The translations under genes were made by a program, and so were the position numbers. A stretch of DNA of 64,000 nt. Origin: Myxococcales bacterium. Lineage in GTDB: Bacteria; Myxococcota_A; Polyangia; Haliangiales; Haliangiaceae. The notes beneath the pieces were generated by a model. That model ran no database searches. It was not told where the DNA came from and saw only the letters and a program-made list of their open reading frames with translations. Location: positions 29,372 to 93,371 of the forward strand of contig CANKMW010000025.1 in NCBI GenBank assembly GCA_947483555.1, written 5' to 3'. Shown one piece after another: positions 17,501 to 24,773 of the stretch (position 1 is the first letter of the stretch; each line of letters opens with the position of its first letter).

Positions 17501-18609
17501 ATCAGGTTGGGGGCGGTGTCGATCACCGAGCGCAGCAGGCGCTGCTGATCGGCGAGGGCGGCTTCGGCGGCGTGGCGGCGATGGCCTTCGAAGAACACGG
17601 CGGCCAGGTCGGCCACCGCGGCCGCGAACGCCTGCTCCTCGGCGGTCCACCGCCGCGCCGGGCCGACATGCTCGCTGCACACCACGCCGACCACCTGATC
17701 GCCGATGAAGATGGTGGCGTCGAGCATGGCGCCGATGCCGAGCGGGGTGAGGTAGTCGGCGCTGAAAGCGCGGGTCGCCGGGTGATGATGAGCGTCGTCG
17801 GCGGCGATCACGCGGTTGGTCGCCAGGGCCCGCTCGTAGTCGCGGTAGGGCGCCAGCGGCAGGACGACGCCGCGCTCGCTGCGCCCCCGATCGTGGATGC
17901 TGGCGGCGACCAGCGCGTCGCGGGCGCGGTCGTGGATCCAAATGCCGACGCGGGCGACCTTGAGCGTGGCCGCGACCTCCTGGGAGAGGATCTCGAACGT
18001 CGCCTCCAGGTCGCTCGGCGCGCTGGCCATCGTCTTGGCCAACCGCACCAGCGTCTGCTGCTGCTCATCCACGATCCGCCGCCGCTGGGTGGCCTCGTGA
18101 TGGGTGACCTCGGTGCAGACGCCGGTGAAGCGTGCACGGCCGGTCGCCCGGCGACCGCGCAGCTCGAGGCGGCGGCGGCCGCGATCATCCGCGATCCAGC
18201 ACTGCAGGTCGACGCGCTCGCGGTCGGTCTGGCCGTCGAGCGCCAGGCCAACCCTGTCGCGATCGGCAGGGTCGACGACGGCGAGGAAGGCCGCGATGGG
18301 CACCACGACGCTGCCGTGCGGGTCCTGGACGAAGGGCAGCGGCGCCCCCCGCAACTCGATGCTGAGTCCATCGACGGTGACCGTCCAGATCGCGATGTCG
18401 CCGCCGCTCATCGCCTCGTGCAGCGCCTGGTTGCGCTCCAACAGCTCGGTCGAGGTCAGGTCGAGCGAGCGCTCCAGCATTCCCGGTCCCCGGTCGGCCT
18501 CGTGATACGCGGCGTCGATGTCCTCGAGCAGTTGCTGCAGCGCGGGATCGTCGGGCAGGCGATCGCCCAGGCGATGGCGGAGCTGGCGACGGAGCAACGG
18601 ATGGTGCAT
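14551..18609 (-). CDS. Double hybrid sensor histidine kinase (PAS-GAF-PAS-HK-truncated REC/PAS-PAS-HK-REC)
   Basis: A 1352-residue cytoplasmic sensor without membrane segments. Approximate order: PAS-like 60-175; GAF 186-345; PAS 358-480 (FVKDRGGRFTLVNR); first HisKA with phospho-acceptor His in GGVAHDFNNLLTP (about 504); HATPase 600-720 (NLALNARDAM, DTGHGMD, GSGLGLATVYG), with an NGNGNGDGNGN insertion encoded by a short tandem repeat near 16660-16690. Next come an incomplete receiver (VLVVEDDPRVLRL to LLLSDVI, about 745-795) running straight into the tail of a PAS domain (GTPAFLLGISEDITERR), another PAS 815-935, a second HisKA (GGVAHDFNNLLSV, about 984), a second HATPase (about 1090-1200), and a complete C-terminal receiver (VLLVEDEPQLR, LLLTDVVMP, LPKPFTPD). 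It looks like two orphan hybrid kinases joined by a deletion inside the first receiver. No response regulator gene is adjacent. Confidence 0.9.
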   Translation of the reverse strand: MHHPLLRRQLRHRLGDRLPDDPALQQLLEDIDAAYHEADRGPGMLERSLDLTSTELLERNQALHEAMSGGDIAIWTVTVDGLSIELRGAPLPFVQDPHGSVVVPIAAFLAVVDPADRDRVGLALDGQTDRERVDLQCWIADDRGRRRLELRGRRATGRARFTGVCTEVTHHEATQRRRIVDEQQQTLVRLAKTMASAPSDLEATFEILSQEVAATLKVARVGIWIHDRARDALVAASIHDRGRSERGVVLPLAPYRDYERALATNRVIAADDAHHHPATRAFSADYLTPLGIGAMLDATIFIGDQVVGVVCSEHVGPARRWTAEEQAFAAAVADLAAVFFEGHRRHAAEAALADQQRLLRSVIDTAPNLIFVKDRGGRFTLVNRAVAEIYGCTVDDLVGKTDRDCNANIEEVERFRRDDTEVLDTLVERFIPEEPLTGASGDTRWLQTVKRPLVGIDGKAEMVLGVSTDITERKRAEQERVRLAQKFQQSQQLESLGLLAGGVAHDFNNLLTPILVYVDLLQEMLPDGDSASELMQYLDEIRAAGLQARDLTAQLLAFGRRQSLVITSVDLNKEIDQLRSLLVRVLPEHIEIVTDLAADLPPVGADRAQVHQILMNLALNARDAMPTGGRLRFATAREPGNGNGNGDGNGNDEAVVLTVSDTGHGMDRATMGQIFEPFFTTKALGHGSGLGLATVYGVVQQHRGTIDVESSPGAGTTFIVRLPPAAPHHASPNAVSSPMRSVRATVLVVEDDPRVLRLVCTLLGRHQIDVLAAHSPERALELARAAPHVDLLLSDVIPLLDSAGTPAFLLGISEDITERRATEEERTRLIDIIESTSDMVGFGTADGRVRYINRAGRRMLGIPLDEDLTATTFPQYLSPWAVKILQQEAMPGAARDEVWEGESALLARSGREIPCSQVVTAHKDSHGTVAYFSTIMRDITDLKKSELVLEQRVEAEIQARKQTEQLLLQAQKMEGIGRLAGGVAHDFNNLLSVILSYSEMIQSDLKEGDPLRADVEEIRKAGSRAADLTRQLLAFSRQQVLQPRIVDLNETTASMRNMIGRLVGEDVDVQLTTAATGRVKCDPGQMEQVVMNLVVNARDAMPDGGTLTIETADVVLDEAFARKHVGATAGPHVMLAVSDTGVGIEAGNVSRIFEPFFTTKEKGKGTGLGLSTVYGIVRQSSGCLSVDSDPGQGTTFRVYLPRTAAVEDESQPGPPPARRRGSETVLLVEDEPQLRALARGILQRRGYRVLEAQNGGEALLLCEQHTATIHLLLTDVVMPQMNGRQLAERLGTLRPEMRVLYVSGYTDDVILRHGVLEKNVAFLPKPFTPDVLAGKVREVLDAPPGRFTTRPG

Positions 18610-18701
18610 CGGATCAGCTCAGAGCCTGATCAGGTTCCCGAGGTCTTGAGCCGGAGCCTGCGTGACGTTCGATGCGTTTCTGTCGAGAAGGCGGCATCGA
18701 G

Positions 18702-19592
18702 CTACTTGAAGGCCGAGGTGGGGGGCTCGTCGCCGACGCCCGAGGTTCCGCCGACCGCGCCGACCTGCTTCATGCCTTTGAACTTGTAGCGGTCGGTCTC
18801 CCAGCGGGGCTGGATCCCGTCGCGATTCACGCCGTAGGTGAACCACACCGCCGCCGCCTTGAACTGCGCCGGCGTGGTCAGCAACTTGCCGCGCGGTCCG
18901 TAGACGTTCATGCCCAGCTTGTAGGTGCTGTCGAAGACCTTGCGCTTGTCGGCGGTGAGCACCTTCCAGTAGGGCGCGAACTTCGCCTCCTCCTCGGCCT
19001 TGATCCGGGCCGCGACCTCCGCCGCTTGCTTGCCGCCGGCCTCGCAGAGCTGACGAAGCTGGGCCACCGTCACGTCGTTGCCCTGGAACTCCACGACGCG
19101 TGACCCCGGCACGCCGGCGGCAGTCGCTTCGTCGGCCTTGAGTACGCACTCGGCGGCGAAGTCGGTGAGCAGCCCGACGGTGGTGGTGGTGTGCTTCGGA
19201 TCGGTGCCGAGGTTCTCGAGCTGGTTTCCGACGTGCGACGCCGCCCGCCACAGCGGACCGAGCAGCTTGCGCTGCATCAGCTCGGCCTCGACCGGCCCGC
19301 ACACCTGGTCGCGCACCTCGGCGAGCGTGTAACTACGCTCGCCGGTCGCATGCTTGAGCTGGACCTTCGCCGTCGCCGGGTTCGACGCCAGGGCCTCCTT
19401 CACGTCGCTCAGGCAGTAGCCCACCTGGCCGACGAGCCAGCCCGACTCATCGAGACGCTTCGACTCCTGCCGGTACTTGTCCTTCTCGACGTAGTCCACC
19501 ACATCCTGCGCGTTGCGGCGGACATCCTCGAGGTCGGCGCGGGCGATGGACGGCAACAGCGTGACGATCACCATCGGCAGGACTCTCTTCAT
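18702..19592 (-). CDS. Secreted protein of unknown function
   Basis: A 296-residue protein with an N-terminal signal peptide (MKRVLPMVIVTLLPSIARA, likely cleavage after ARA). The mature chain is largely helical and charged, with four cysteines (YCLSD, QVCGPVE, AECVLKA, QLCEAGG) and a C-terminal KFKGMKQVGAVGG tail. No domain recognised. It is followed 92 bp downstream by the histidine-kinase gene on the same strand, which may be cotranscribed. Confidence 0.65.
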   Translation of the reverse strand: MKRVLPMVIVTLLPSIARADLEDVRRNAQDVVDYVEKDKYRQESKRLDESGWLVGQVGYCLSDVKEALASNPATAKVQLKHATGERSYTLAEVRDQVCGPVEAELMQRKLLGPLWRAASHVGNQLENLGTDPKHTTTTVGLLTDFAAECVLKADEATAAGVPGSRVVEFQGNDVTVAQLRQLCEAGGKQAAEVAARIKAEEEAKFAPYWKVLTADKRKVFDSTYKLGMNVYGPRGKLLTTPAQFKAAAVWFTYGVNRDGIQPRWETDRYKFKGMKQVGAVGGTSGVGDEPPTSAFK

Positions 19593-19837
19593 GACCCGAG
19601 CGTACCAGAGGACGCCGGCTGCTGAGTCGGCTTCGCGGGTATCGACCGGCAGTGTGCGACCGTGCGGGCTGCGGCGCCCGCGACGTCGTGGTCCCTCGCC
19701 GTCCCGGTCGCGCAGGCGCCGGTGATCGGATCCCGATCGACAGCGGCGCCCTTCACTTGGCAGCGGCGCGGTCGATCTACGGTCGCGACGTCAGCCGGGA
19801 CCGGCTGATGTCACCGATCCACTCAGGAAGGGAACTC

Positions 19838-21025
19838 ATGATCAGTCACAAGACCCTGGCGTTGGTGTTGATCTCCTGTCTGATGGCGTGCAAGGGCAAG
19901 GCCAAGGACGCCGAGCCCGGGCCCAGCTCCGGCTCGGCGACGGCGAGCGGCGGATCGGCTGCCATCAAGACCGACCCCACGACGGCGGTCAGCTGGGACC
20001 CCGAGCTGAAGAAGCTCACCGACGACTTCGCCGCATGCAAGGAAAAGAACACCAACTGCGAGGCCTACGCCAAGCTCGAGACCTTCATGGAGGCGCCGGC
20101 CAACGACGACGCCAAGAAGAAGTCCAACTTCGACTCGATGATGGCGTGCGTCGACGCCGGCCCGACCGAGCGGGTCGCGGCATGCGCCTACGCGGCGTGG
20201 GCCTTCAGCGGCTACTCCTACGAAGCCCCGAAGGACCCCAGCTACGGCCGCCGGCTGCTCGCCGCGCTGCGCGCGCTGCCGACCGACGAGGAGTCCTATG
20301 CCGGCGGCAGCGTCGGCCAGTTCCTCGCCAGCTGGCTCAAGACGAGCGATGACGCGCTGCGGGCCGATCTCGCCAAGGCGATGGCCGATCGCAAGCTCGA
20401 GAAGCGCGGCCGCAGCGAGCTCCTGCGCCTGTGCGGCGACGAGTGTCTCGCCCGCAAGGAGCTGTTCGACGTCGTCTACGCGGTCGCCCAGGACGCCACC
20501 GAGGACGCCGAGGCGCGCAAGATGGCGCTGGGCGCGCTGTGGCGGGTCACCGACGCGACCAACCGGAAGGCCGTCGAGACGCTGTACATCGCCACCATGG
20601 GCAGCGCCACCGAGTCGCCCCAGCTCGTCATGGCGGCGATGCAGGACCTGGCCTACATGGCCTCGGTCGACGGCTACCCCACGGTGACCGCGGCGATCCA
20701 TGCCCACGCCAAGGAGCAGGACTGGGTCTACTACGGCGGCTCGGCGCTGACGACCTACTTCCAGGCGGCGGACCTCGCGATCGATCACAAGCTCGGCGTC
20801 GATGTCCTGGTCGCGGTGACCGCGGACGACACGATCTCCGGCTCCTACCGCACCTCGGCGGTCCGCGCCCTGAGCTACGCCAACGACAAGCGCGCCGACG
20901 GCGCGCTGGGCAAGCTGGCCAAGAGCAAGGAGGCCGACGTGGCCAAGGCGGCGACCGATGGGCTCGCCGAGCGCAAGAAGCGCGCAGCCGAGGCCAAGAA
21001 GCTGGCCGCCGAAAAGAAGGGCTGA
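19838..21025 (+). CDS. Lipoprotein with helical-repeat (HEAT-like) body
   Basis: A 395-residue lipoprotein. The start is ATG 19838 with AGGAAGGGA upstream; the lipobox is LISCLMAC. After a Ser/Gly linker the protein consists of helix pairs with recurring Ala/Leu/Asp spacing (AEARKMALGALWRVTDATN, QLVMAAMQDLAYMASVDG, SYRTSAVRALSYANDK), suggesting HEAT/ARM-type repeats. The end is a Lys/Ala-rich helix (ERKKRAAEAKKLAAEKK). Three Cys pairs near the N-terminus (AACKEKNTNCEAY) may be disulfides. The role is probably protein-protein interaction in the envelope; unknown. Confidence 0.7.
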   Translation: MISHKTLALVLISCLMACKGKAKDAEPGPSSGSATASGGSAAIKTDPTTAVSWDPELKKLTDDFAACKEKNTNCEAYAKLETFMEAPANDDAKKKSNFDSMMACVDAGPTERVAACAYAAWAFSGYSYEAPKDPSYGRRLLAALRALPTDEESYAGGSVGQFLASWLKTSDDALRADLAKAMADRKLEKRGRSELLRLCGDECLARKELFDVVYAVAQDATEDAEARKMALGALWRVTDATNRKAVETLYIATMGSATESPQLVMAAMQDLAYMASVDGYPTVTAAIHAHAKEQDWVYYGGSALTTYFQAADLAIDHKLGVDVLVAVTADDTISGSYRTSAVRALSYANDKRADGALGKLAKSKEADVAKAATDGLAERKKRAAEAKKLAAEKKG

Positions 21026-21074
21026 GCGAGCCGGGGCCGCCGACAGCGTCACCATATGACGGGCGTGTCATGAC

Positions 21075-21125
21075 GTGCAACTGGTTGCACCCGCAACTAT
21101 CTACTGGTTGCGACAGCAACTATCT
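21075..21125 (+). promoter_or_regulatory. Operator array upstream of the MarR/cytochrome unit
   Basis: Between the previous stop (21025) and the GTG start at 21140 lies a cluster of GCAAC/GTTGC half-sites: GTGCAAC-TG-GTTGCAC at 21075-21090, CGCAAC-N9-GTTGCG at 21092-21112, and a 10-bp direct repeat GCAACTATCT at 21093-21102 and 21116-21125. Palindromic sites just before a MarR gene usually mean autoregulation. I could not place -35 and -10 boxes with confidence. Confidence 0.55.
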
Positions 21126-21139
21126 GCTACGAGATCGGG

Positions 21140-21604
21140 GTGCCGCGCGCCGCCACGCCCCCGCCCGCCGACGCGCTGCGCGCGATGATGCAGCAGCTGT
21201 TCCGGCGCTTCGGCGCGCTGGCCGGCGACACCACGCCGTGCGGCAAGCCGCTTTCCATGGCCCATTCCCACGCGCTGATGGTCCTGCGCGCCAGCCCGCC
21301 GATGAGCCAGCAGGCGCTGGGCCGGGTGCTCGCCATCGACAAGAGCAACGTCACCCGGCTGTGCGCGCGCATGGTCGCCGCCGATCACGTCACGCAGGTC
21401 GCCGCTGCCCACGACGGCCGCAGCCGCCTCGTCGAGCTCACCGCCCGCGGTCGCCGGGTCGCCGGCGAGGTCGACCGCGCCAGCCGCGCGCGCTTCACCG
21501 CGCTCCTCGCCGCGGTGCCCCCCGCCCATCGCCGCGACGTGCTCGCGACCCTGCGCCACCTGCTCACCGCCGTCGACACCCTCTCCACACCAGGAAGCCG
21601 ATGA
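21140..21604 (+). CDS. MarR-family transcriptional regulator
   Basis: A 154-residue winged-helix regulator. The start is GTG 21140. The DNA-binding part is clear: MSQQALGRVLAIDKSNVTRLCARMVAAD is the helix-turn-helix (seen as ALGRVLAIDKSNVTRL) followed by the wing AAHDGRSRLVELTARGR. A single cysteine (TTPCGKP) and an N-terminal helix for dimerisation are present. It probably represses its own promoter through the GCAAC/GTTGC repeats just upstream, and its stop overlaps the start of the cytochrome lipoprotein (ATGA), so that gene is its likely target. The inducing ligand is unknown. Confidence 0.88.
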   Translation: MPRAATPPPADALRAMMQQLFRRFGALAGDTTPCGKPLSMAHSHALMVLRASPPMSQQALGRVLAIDKSNVTRLCARMVAADHVTQVAAAHDGRSRLVELTARGRRVAGEVDRASRARFTALLAAVPPAHRRDVLATLRHLLTAVDTLSTPGSR

Positions 21605-22152
21605 ACCGCCTTGCCCTCGCCCTCGCCCTTGCCCTGGTTGCCTGCAACAAGGACTCCTCGGCCCGCCCGCCGGCCGCCGCCGCCACCCCGGTCACCGCCG
21701 CCACCGGCGGCCCCGCCGCCCTCGACGCCCTGGACAAGCGCACCCCGGTCCCGCTCCTGCCGATGATGGCCGATCACCAGAAGCGCAACATGCGCGACCA
21801 CCTGCTGGCGGTGCAGCAGATCGTCGCCGCCGTCGCCGTCGACGACTTCGCCGGGATCGAGCAGGCCGCGAGCCGCATCGGCTTCTCCGAGCCCATGGGC
21901 CAGATGTGCGAGCACATGGGCACGGGTGCGCCCGGCTTCACCGAGCTGGCGCTGGCGTTCCACCACCAGGCCGATCGCATCACCGTGGCCGCGCGCGCCG
22001 GCGACAAGGTCGGGGTGCTGGCCGAGCTCGGCACCACGCTCCAGGCCTGCACCGGCTGCCACGAACAATGGAAGCAGCAGGTCGTCGACGAGGCCGGGTG
22101 GCAGCGCGTGGCCGGGGCCCCGCCGCCGATGGCGCACGGCGCCGGCCACTGA
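21601..22152 (+). CDS. c-type cytochrome lipoprotein (cytochrome c'-like)
   Basis: A 183-residue lipoprotein (ALALALVACNKDS) with one haem-c site, CTGCHEQWKQQ, near the C-terminus. Position of the haem motif at the end of a four-helix bundle (HQKRNMRDHLLAVQQI, HHQADRITVAARAGD) and the length fit cytochrome c' or a related cytochrome, which bind NO/CO or handle small electron transfers. Translationally coupled to the MarR regulator by a 4-nt overlap, which suggests induction by the signal sensed by that regulator, for example nitrosative or oxidative stress (inference). Confidence 0.8.
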   Translation: MNRLALALALALVACNKDSSARPPAAAATPVTAATGGPAALDALDKRTPVPLLPMMADHQKRNMRDHLLAVQQIVAAVAVDDFAGIEQAASRIGFSEPMGQMCEHMGTGAPGFTELALAFHHQADRITVAARAGDKVGVLAELGTTLQACTGCHEQWKQQVVDEAGWQRVAGAPPPMAHGAGH

Positions 22153-22189
22153 AACTCGCGCCGGCGGCCCAAGCGCTCGACGACAGTCC

Positions 22190-22743
22190 GCGGGCCCGAC
22201 CGATCCTGAAGCGCGATCGCCCCAGTCGGTGTCGACGCACAGCTCGGCGACGCCCTCGCGCTCGCGCTGGCGAAACATGTGCTTGGTGATCACCACCGCG
22301 ACGGGCTTGGAACGCTCGGGGCCATAGAGCAGCGTGCCGCGATCGAGGGACACGGCGTCGGTGGCCGGGATGGGGCCGTCGCACATGCCGTAGCCGCCGT
22401 GGCCGTGGTTGCCGGCGCGCCCCGGCGGGTGCGCGCGGGCGTCGACGGTTCGAGCATCGACGTAGGCGCGCACGCGCACGCCCTCGCACTCGTACGCGAT
22501 GAGGCGGTGGCCATCGACGGCAGCGCCGATGGTCTCGACGGGGATCGGGAGCGCACGTTTGTAGAGCGCGTCCTTCAGGTCGCCGATCTCGGGCCCGCCA
22601 GGTGCGCCGAGGAGCGGCGTCTGGGACATGACCGTGGCGGTGTGGGCCGGGGAGCCCGCCGCGGCAGCGACGACGGGTTCGGGGGTGAACACGTGATCGA
22701 TCGCCGCCGGAGGAGCCCAACCACGCACCAGCACCGGGCACAC
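22190..22743 (-). pseudogene. Unrecognised gene remnant
   Basis: A frame reading as protein-like from GTG 22743 (CPVLVRGWAPPAAIDHVF, IPVETIGAAVDGHRLIAYEC, SLDRGTLLYGPERSKPVAVV, RQREREGVAELCVDTDWG) that degrades into Arg/Pro-rich sequence near 22200 and has no stop before running deep into the opposite-strand cytochrome gene. Codon use also looks coding upstream of the GTG (TWITHVGDV), so the 5' end may be lost as well. Probably a decayed gene; a short intact gene with a sequencing frameshift is possible. No family recognised. Confidence 0.35.
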
Positions 22744-22798
22744 GTCGCCGACGTGGGTGATCCACGTGCCAGGTCCCCCGGTGCGTAGCGAATCGGCT

Positions 22799-23644
22799 TC
22801 AGCGTGGCCGGGCGATGGCGCGCAGCGCTTCCAGGAGCGCCTCGGTCCGCGCGTGCGCCGCCACCGGTCGACGCCAGGCCGCGTGGATCGTCGTCAGCGC
22901 CGTCGCGGGTCCTGGGACCCGCACCAGGCCGTACATCGCCGCCAGCGGTAGCGGCAGCCAGGCCAGCAGCCCGTGCTGGCACGCTGCGGCGGCCATGGCG
23001 GTGTCGGCGACCACCGCGGCGATCTGGAGTCGATGCTGGGCCGGTGCGGGCGCGCCGGCCACGTGTACCAGCTCCCGCACCCGCCCTCGGCGGCCGCGGG
23101 CCGCGTGAAGCGCCCACCGCATCGAGGTCAGCGCTTCGACCTCGAGGTCGTCACCAGCCGGAACGCTGACCCCGATCACCACGTCGACGTCGCCGCGGCG
23201 GAGAGCGACCGCGGGGGCCGCCGGCATCCCGACCAGCTCCCCGAGGAGGCCGGGCTCGCGCTCGCGCATGCGAGCCAGGGCTGGCGTGGCGAGCCAGGAC
23301 GCGACGTCAGCGCTGGCCGCGACGACCACGCGTCCGACCAGCCCGGCCTCGGCCAACGTGGCAAGCCCCTCGTCGACGACCCGCATCGCGATCCGGACCG
23401 AGCCAAGCAACGCCTGCCCGGCCGGATTGAGGCGAAGGCGGCCGCCGGTGCGCTCGAACAACGGTACCCCGACGCGATCCTCGGCGATGCGGATGGCCCG
23501 TGACAGCGACGAGGCCGAGACGTGCAGCGCGCGCGCCGCGGTCGGCAGGTGCTCCGCCTCGGCGACGACGCGAAACGCGGGCAGGTAGTCCCAGATCGCG
23601 CGCAGCTGGCGAGCGCGAGCCATCGGGCCAGGGCCGGTCTCCAT
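22799..23644 (-). CDS. LysR-family transcriptional regulator
   Basis: A 281-residue regulator. N-terminal winged helix: FRVVAEAEHLPTAARALHVS and SASSLSRAIRIAEDRVG, then PLFERTGGRLRLNPAG, the classic LysR signature. The remainder is the type-2 periplasmic-binding-like effector domain (VVVAASADVASWL, VDVVIGVSVPAGDD). An in-frame ATG at 23623 is an alternative start. It is divergent from a lipoprotein gene at 23744 with 99 bp between them, the usual arrangement for a LysR regulator and its target. Ligand unknown. Confidence 0.9.
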   Translation of the reverse strand: METGPGPMARARQLRAIWDYLPAFRVVAEAEHLPTAARALHVSASSLSRAIRIAEDRVGVPLFERTGGRLRLNPAGQALLGSVRIAMRVVDEGLATLAEAGLVGRVVVAASADVASWLATPALARMREREPGLLGELVGMPAAPAVALRRGDVDVVIGVSVPAGDDLEVEALTSMRWALHAARGRRGRVRELVHVAGAPAPAQHRLQIAAVVADTAMAAAACQHGLLAWLPLPLAAMYGLVRVPGPATALTTIHAAWRRPVAAHARTEALLEALRAIARPR

Positions 23645-23650
23645 CTCGTT

Positions 23651-23690
23651 CTAATACTTCGAACGATTCGTGAACGCAATTGCGAGTTAC
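23651..23690. promoter_or_regulatory. Divergent control region with LysR-type dyad
   Basis: The gap between the LysR gene and the lipoprotein gene is locally AT-rich for this genome. It contains the imperfect dyad TTCGAACGATTCGTGAA (23658-23674) and the perfect palindrome CGCAATTGCG (23675-23684). Either could be the T-N11-A-type box of the regulator. Confidence 0.4.
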
Positions 23691-23743
23691 GCATCGACGA
23701 GGCCGGCGTAGTCCAGGCAGTCATTTCACCCGGAGGTCGATCC

Positions 23744-24646
23744 ATGTCTCGCGTTTCCTGGCTTACCGTCTCCATCGTCGTGTCCTCGTCGCTGGTCGCC
23801 TGTGGCGACGATGCCGACCCAGCGGTCCTCGATCCCGATCTCGCGCCGCGGGCGATGGTCGATCGCTTCAGTGCCACGGCGGGCACGCTCATGGTTCGCG
23901 ACGGCCAGAACGGGCTGCCGGCCCCCGGTACCCCGATCGACTTCGATCGCGGACCGTTCATCACGACTGGCCTGGCCCCGTCGGGGCAAGTCGCCCGTTA
24001 CTACAACTTCGACGTCCAGTCGACCACCCCGGCGTCGATCTACGTCCTGGTCCACGACGGCGAACCGGTCGACGGTCAGCTCAACGTCGTCGATGCCGTC
24101 CCGGGCGCCGAGGGCTACAACGACTTCTGGCGGGTCGTGATGGTCGAGGTCCCCGACGACTACGTCGCCAACAGCGTCACCAGCGTCACCGCGATCCGGG
24201 CTCTCGGCTTCGCGATGACGACGACCGAGACCCTGGTGAACTGTCCGATCGTGCCCGAGGGCTCGACCGCGTCCCGGCGATTCGGCGGCGCGGCGGCGCC
24301 GTTGCACCAGGGTTGGTACCGCGACCAGCTGGTCACGTACTTCACCTTCGACGAGAAGGCGCTGACCGGCGCCACGGTTCCGACGTCGCCGATCTACGTG
24401 ACGTTCAACGTGAACCCCGGGGTCGAGGGCGGTGGTCCGCCGTCGGGGTTCGTGACCGAGCCCGGTGGCGGCCAGACCCACAACGTCCTGGCCACGTCGC
24501 CGACGAGCCCGGGCTATTCACCGTTGTGGTCGGTCCAGATCTACGACAACGCCGATTTCCCCGCAGTGTCAAACCTGGCCACCGCGCAGCAGGCGACGGT
24601 GGTGGCCGCCAACGCGGCCCTGGTCAACTGTCCGGTCGTCGACTGA
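23744..24646 (+). CDS. Lipoprotein of unknown function, divergent from LysR gene
   Basis: A 300-residue lipoprotein (signal VVSSSLVACGDD). The start is ATG 23744, preceded by CGGAGG. The mature chain is beta-rich and Pro/Gly/Thr-rich with paired features: DRFSATAGTLMVRDGQNG, a repeated ETLVNCPIVPEG and AALVNCPVVD (two near-identical LVNCP elements, the second at the C-terminus), and SIYVLVHDGEPVDGQ / PIYVTFNVNPGVEGG. This hints at two copies of a beta domain. Not recognised. Its position suggests control by the neighbouring LysR regulator. Confidence 0.7.
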   Translation: MSRVSWLTVSIVVSSSLVACGDDADPAVLDPDLAPRAMVDRFSATAGTLMVRDGQNGLPAPGTPIDFDRGPFITTGLAPSGQVARYYNFDVQSTTPASIYVLVHDGEPVDGQLNVVDAVPGAEGYNDFWRVVMVEVPDDYVANSVTSVTAIRALGFAMTTTETLVNCPIVPEGSTASRRFGGAAAPLHQGWYRDQLVTYFTFDEKALTGATVPTSPIYVTFNVNPGVEGGGPPSGFVTEPGGGQTHNVLATSPTSPGYSPLWSVQIYDNADFPAVSNLATAQQATVVAANAALVNCPVVD

Positions 24647-24710
24647 TCGCGCGGTCGATCGACCCGACCCGTTATCGAACGGCCGCCGCGGCCACGACTT
24701 GCACGCCCGG

Positions 24711-24773
24711 GGCGGCTCAGCCCGCGCCCTGATCCTTCGCCCGCCGATGCGCGCGCGCGGTGCCGATCGGCGC
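24711..24773 (-). repeat. 63-bp repeat, copy B (3' end of the MFS gene)
   Basis: This is the intact copy of the sequence at 12263-12325. It covers the last codons and stop of the MFS transporter. The two copies differ at five positions. Confidence 0.75.

Noticed and set aside
14506..18789. A 1427-codon open frame on the plus strand opposite the histidine kinase
   Set aside because: It is the antisense image of the kinase gene; it has no recognisable domain, is dominated by Arg/His/Gly/Val, and results from high-GC codon bias leaving few stops.
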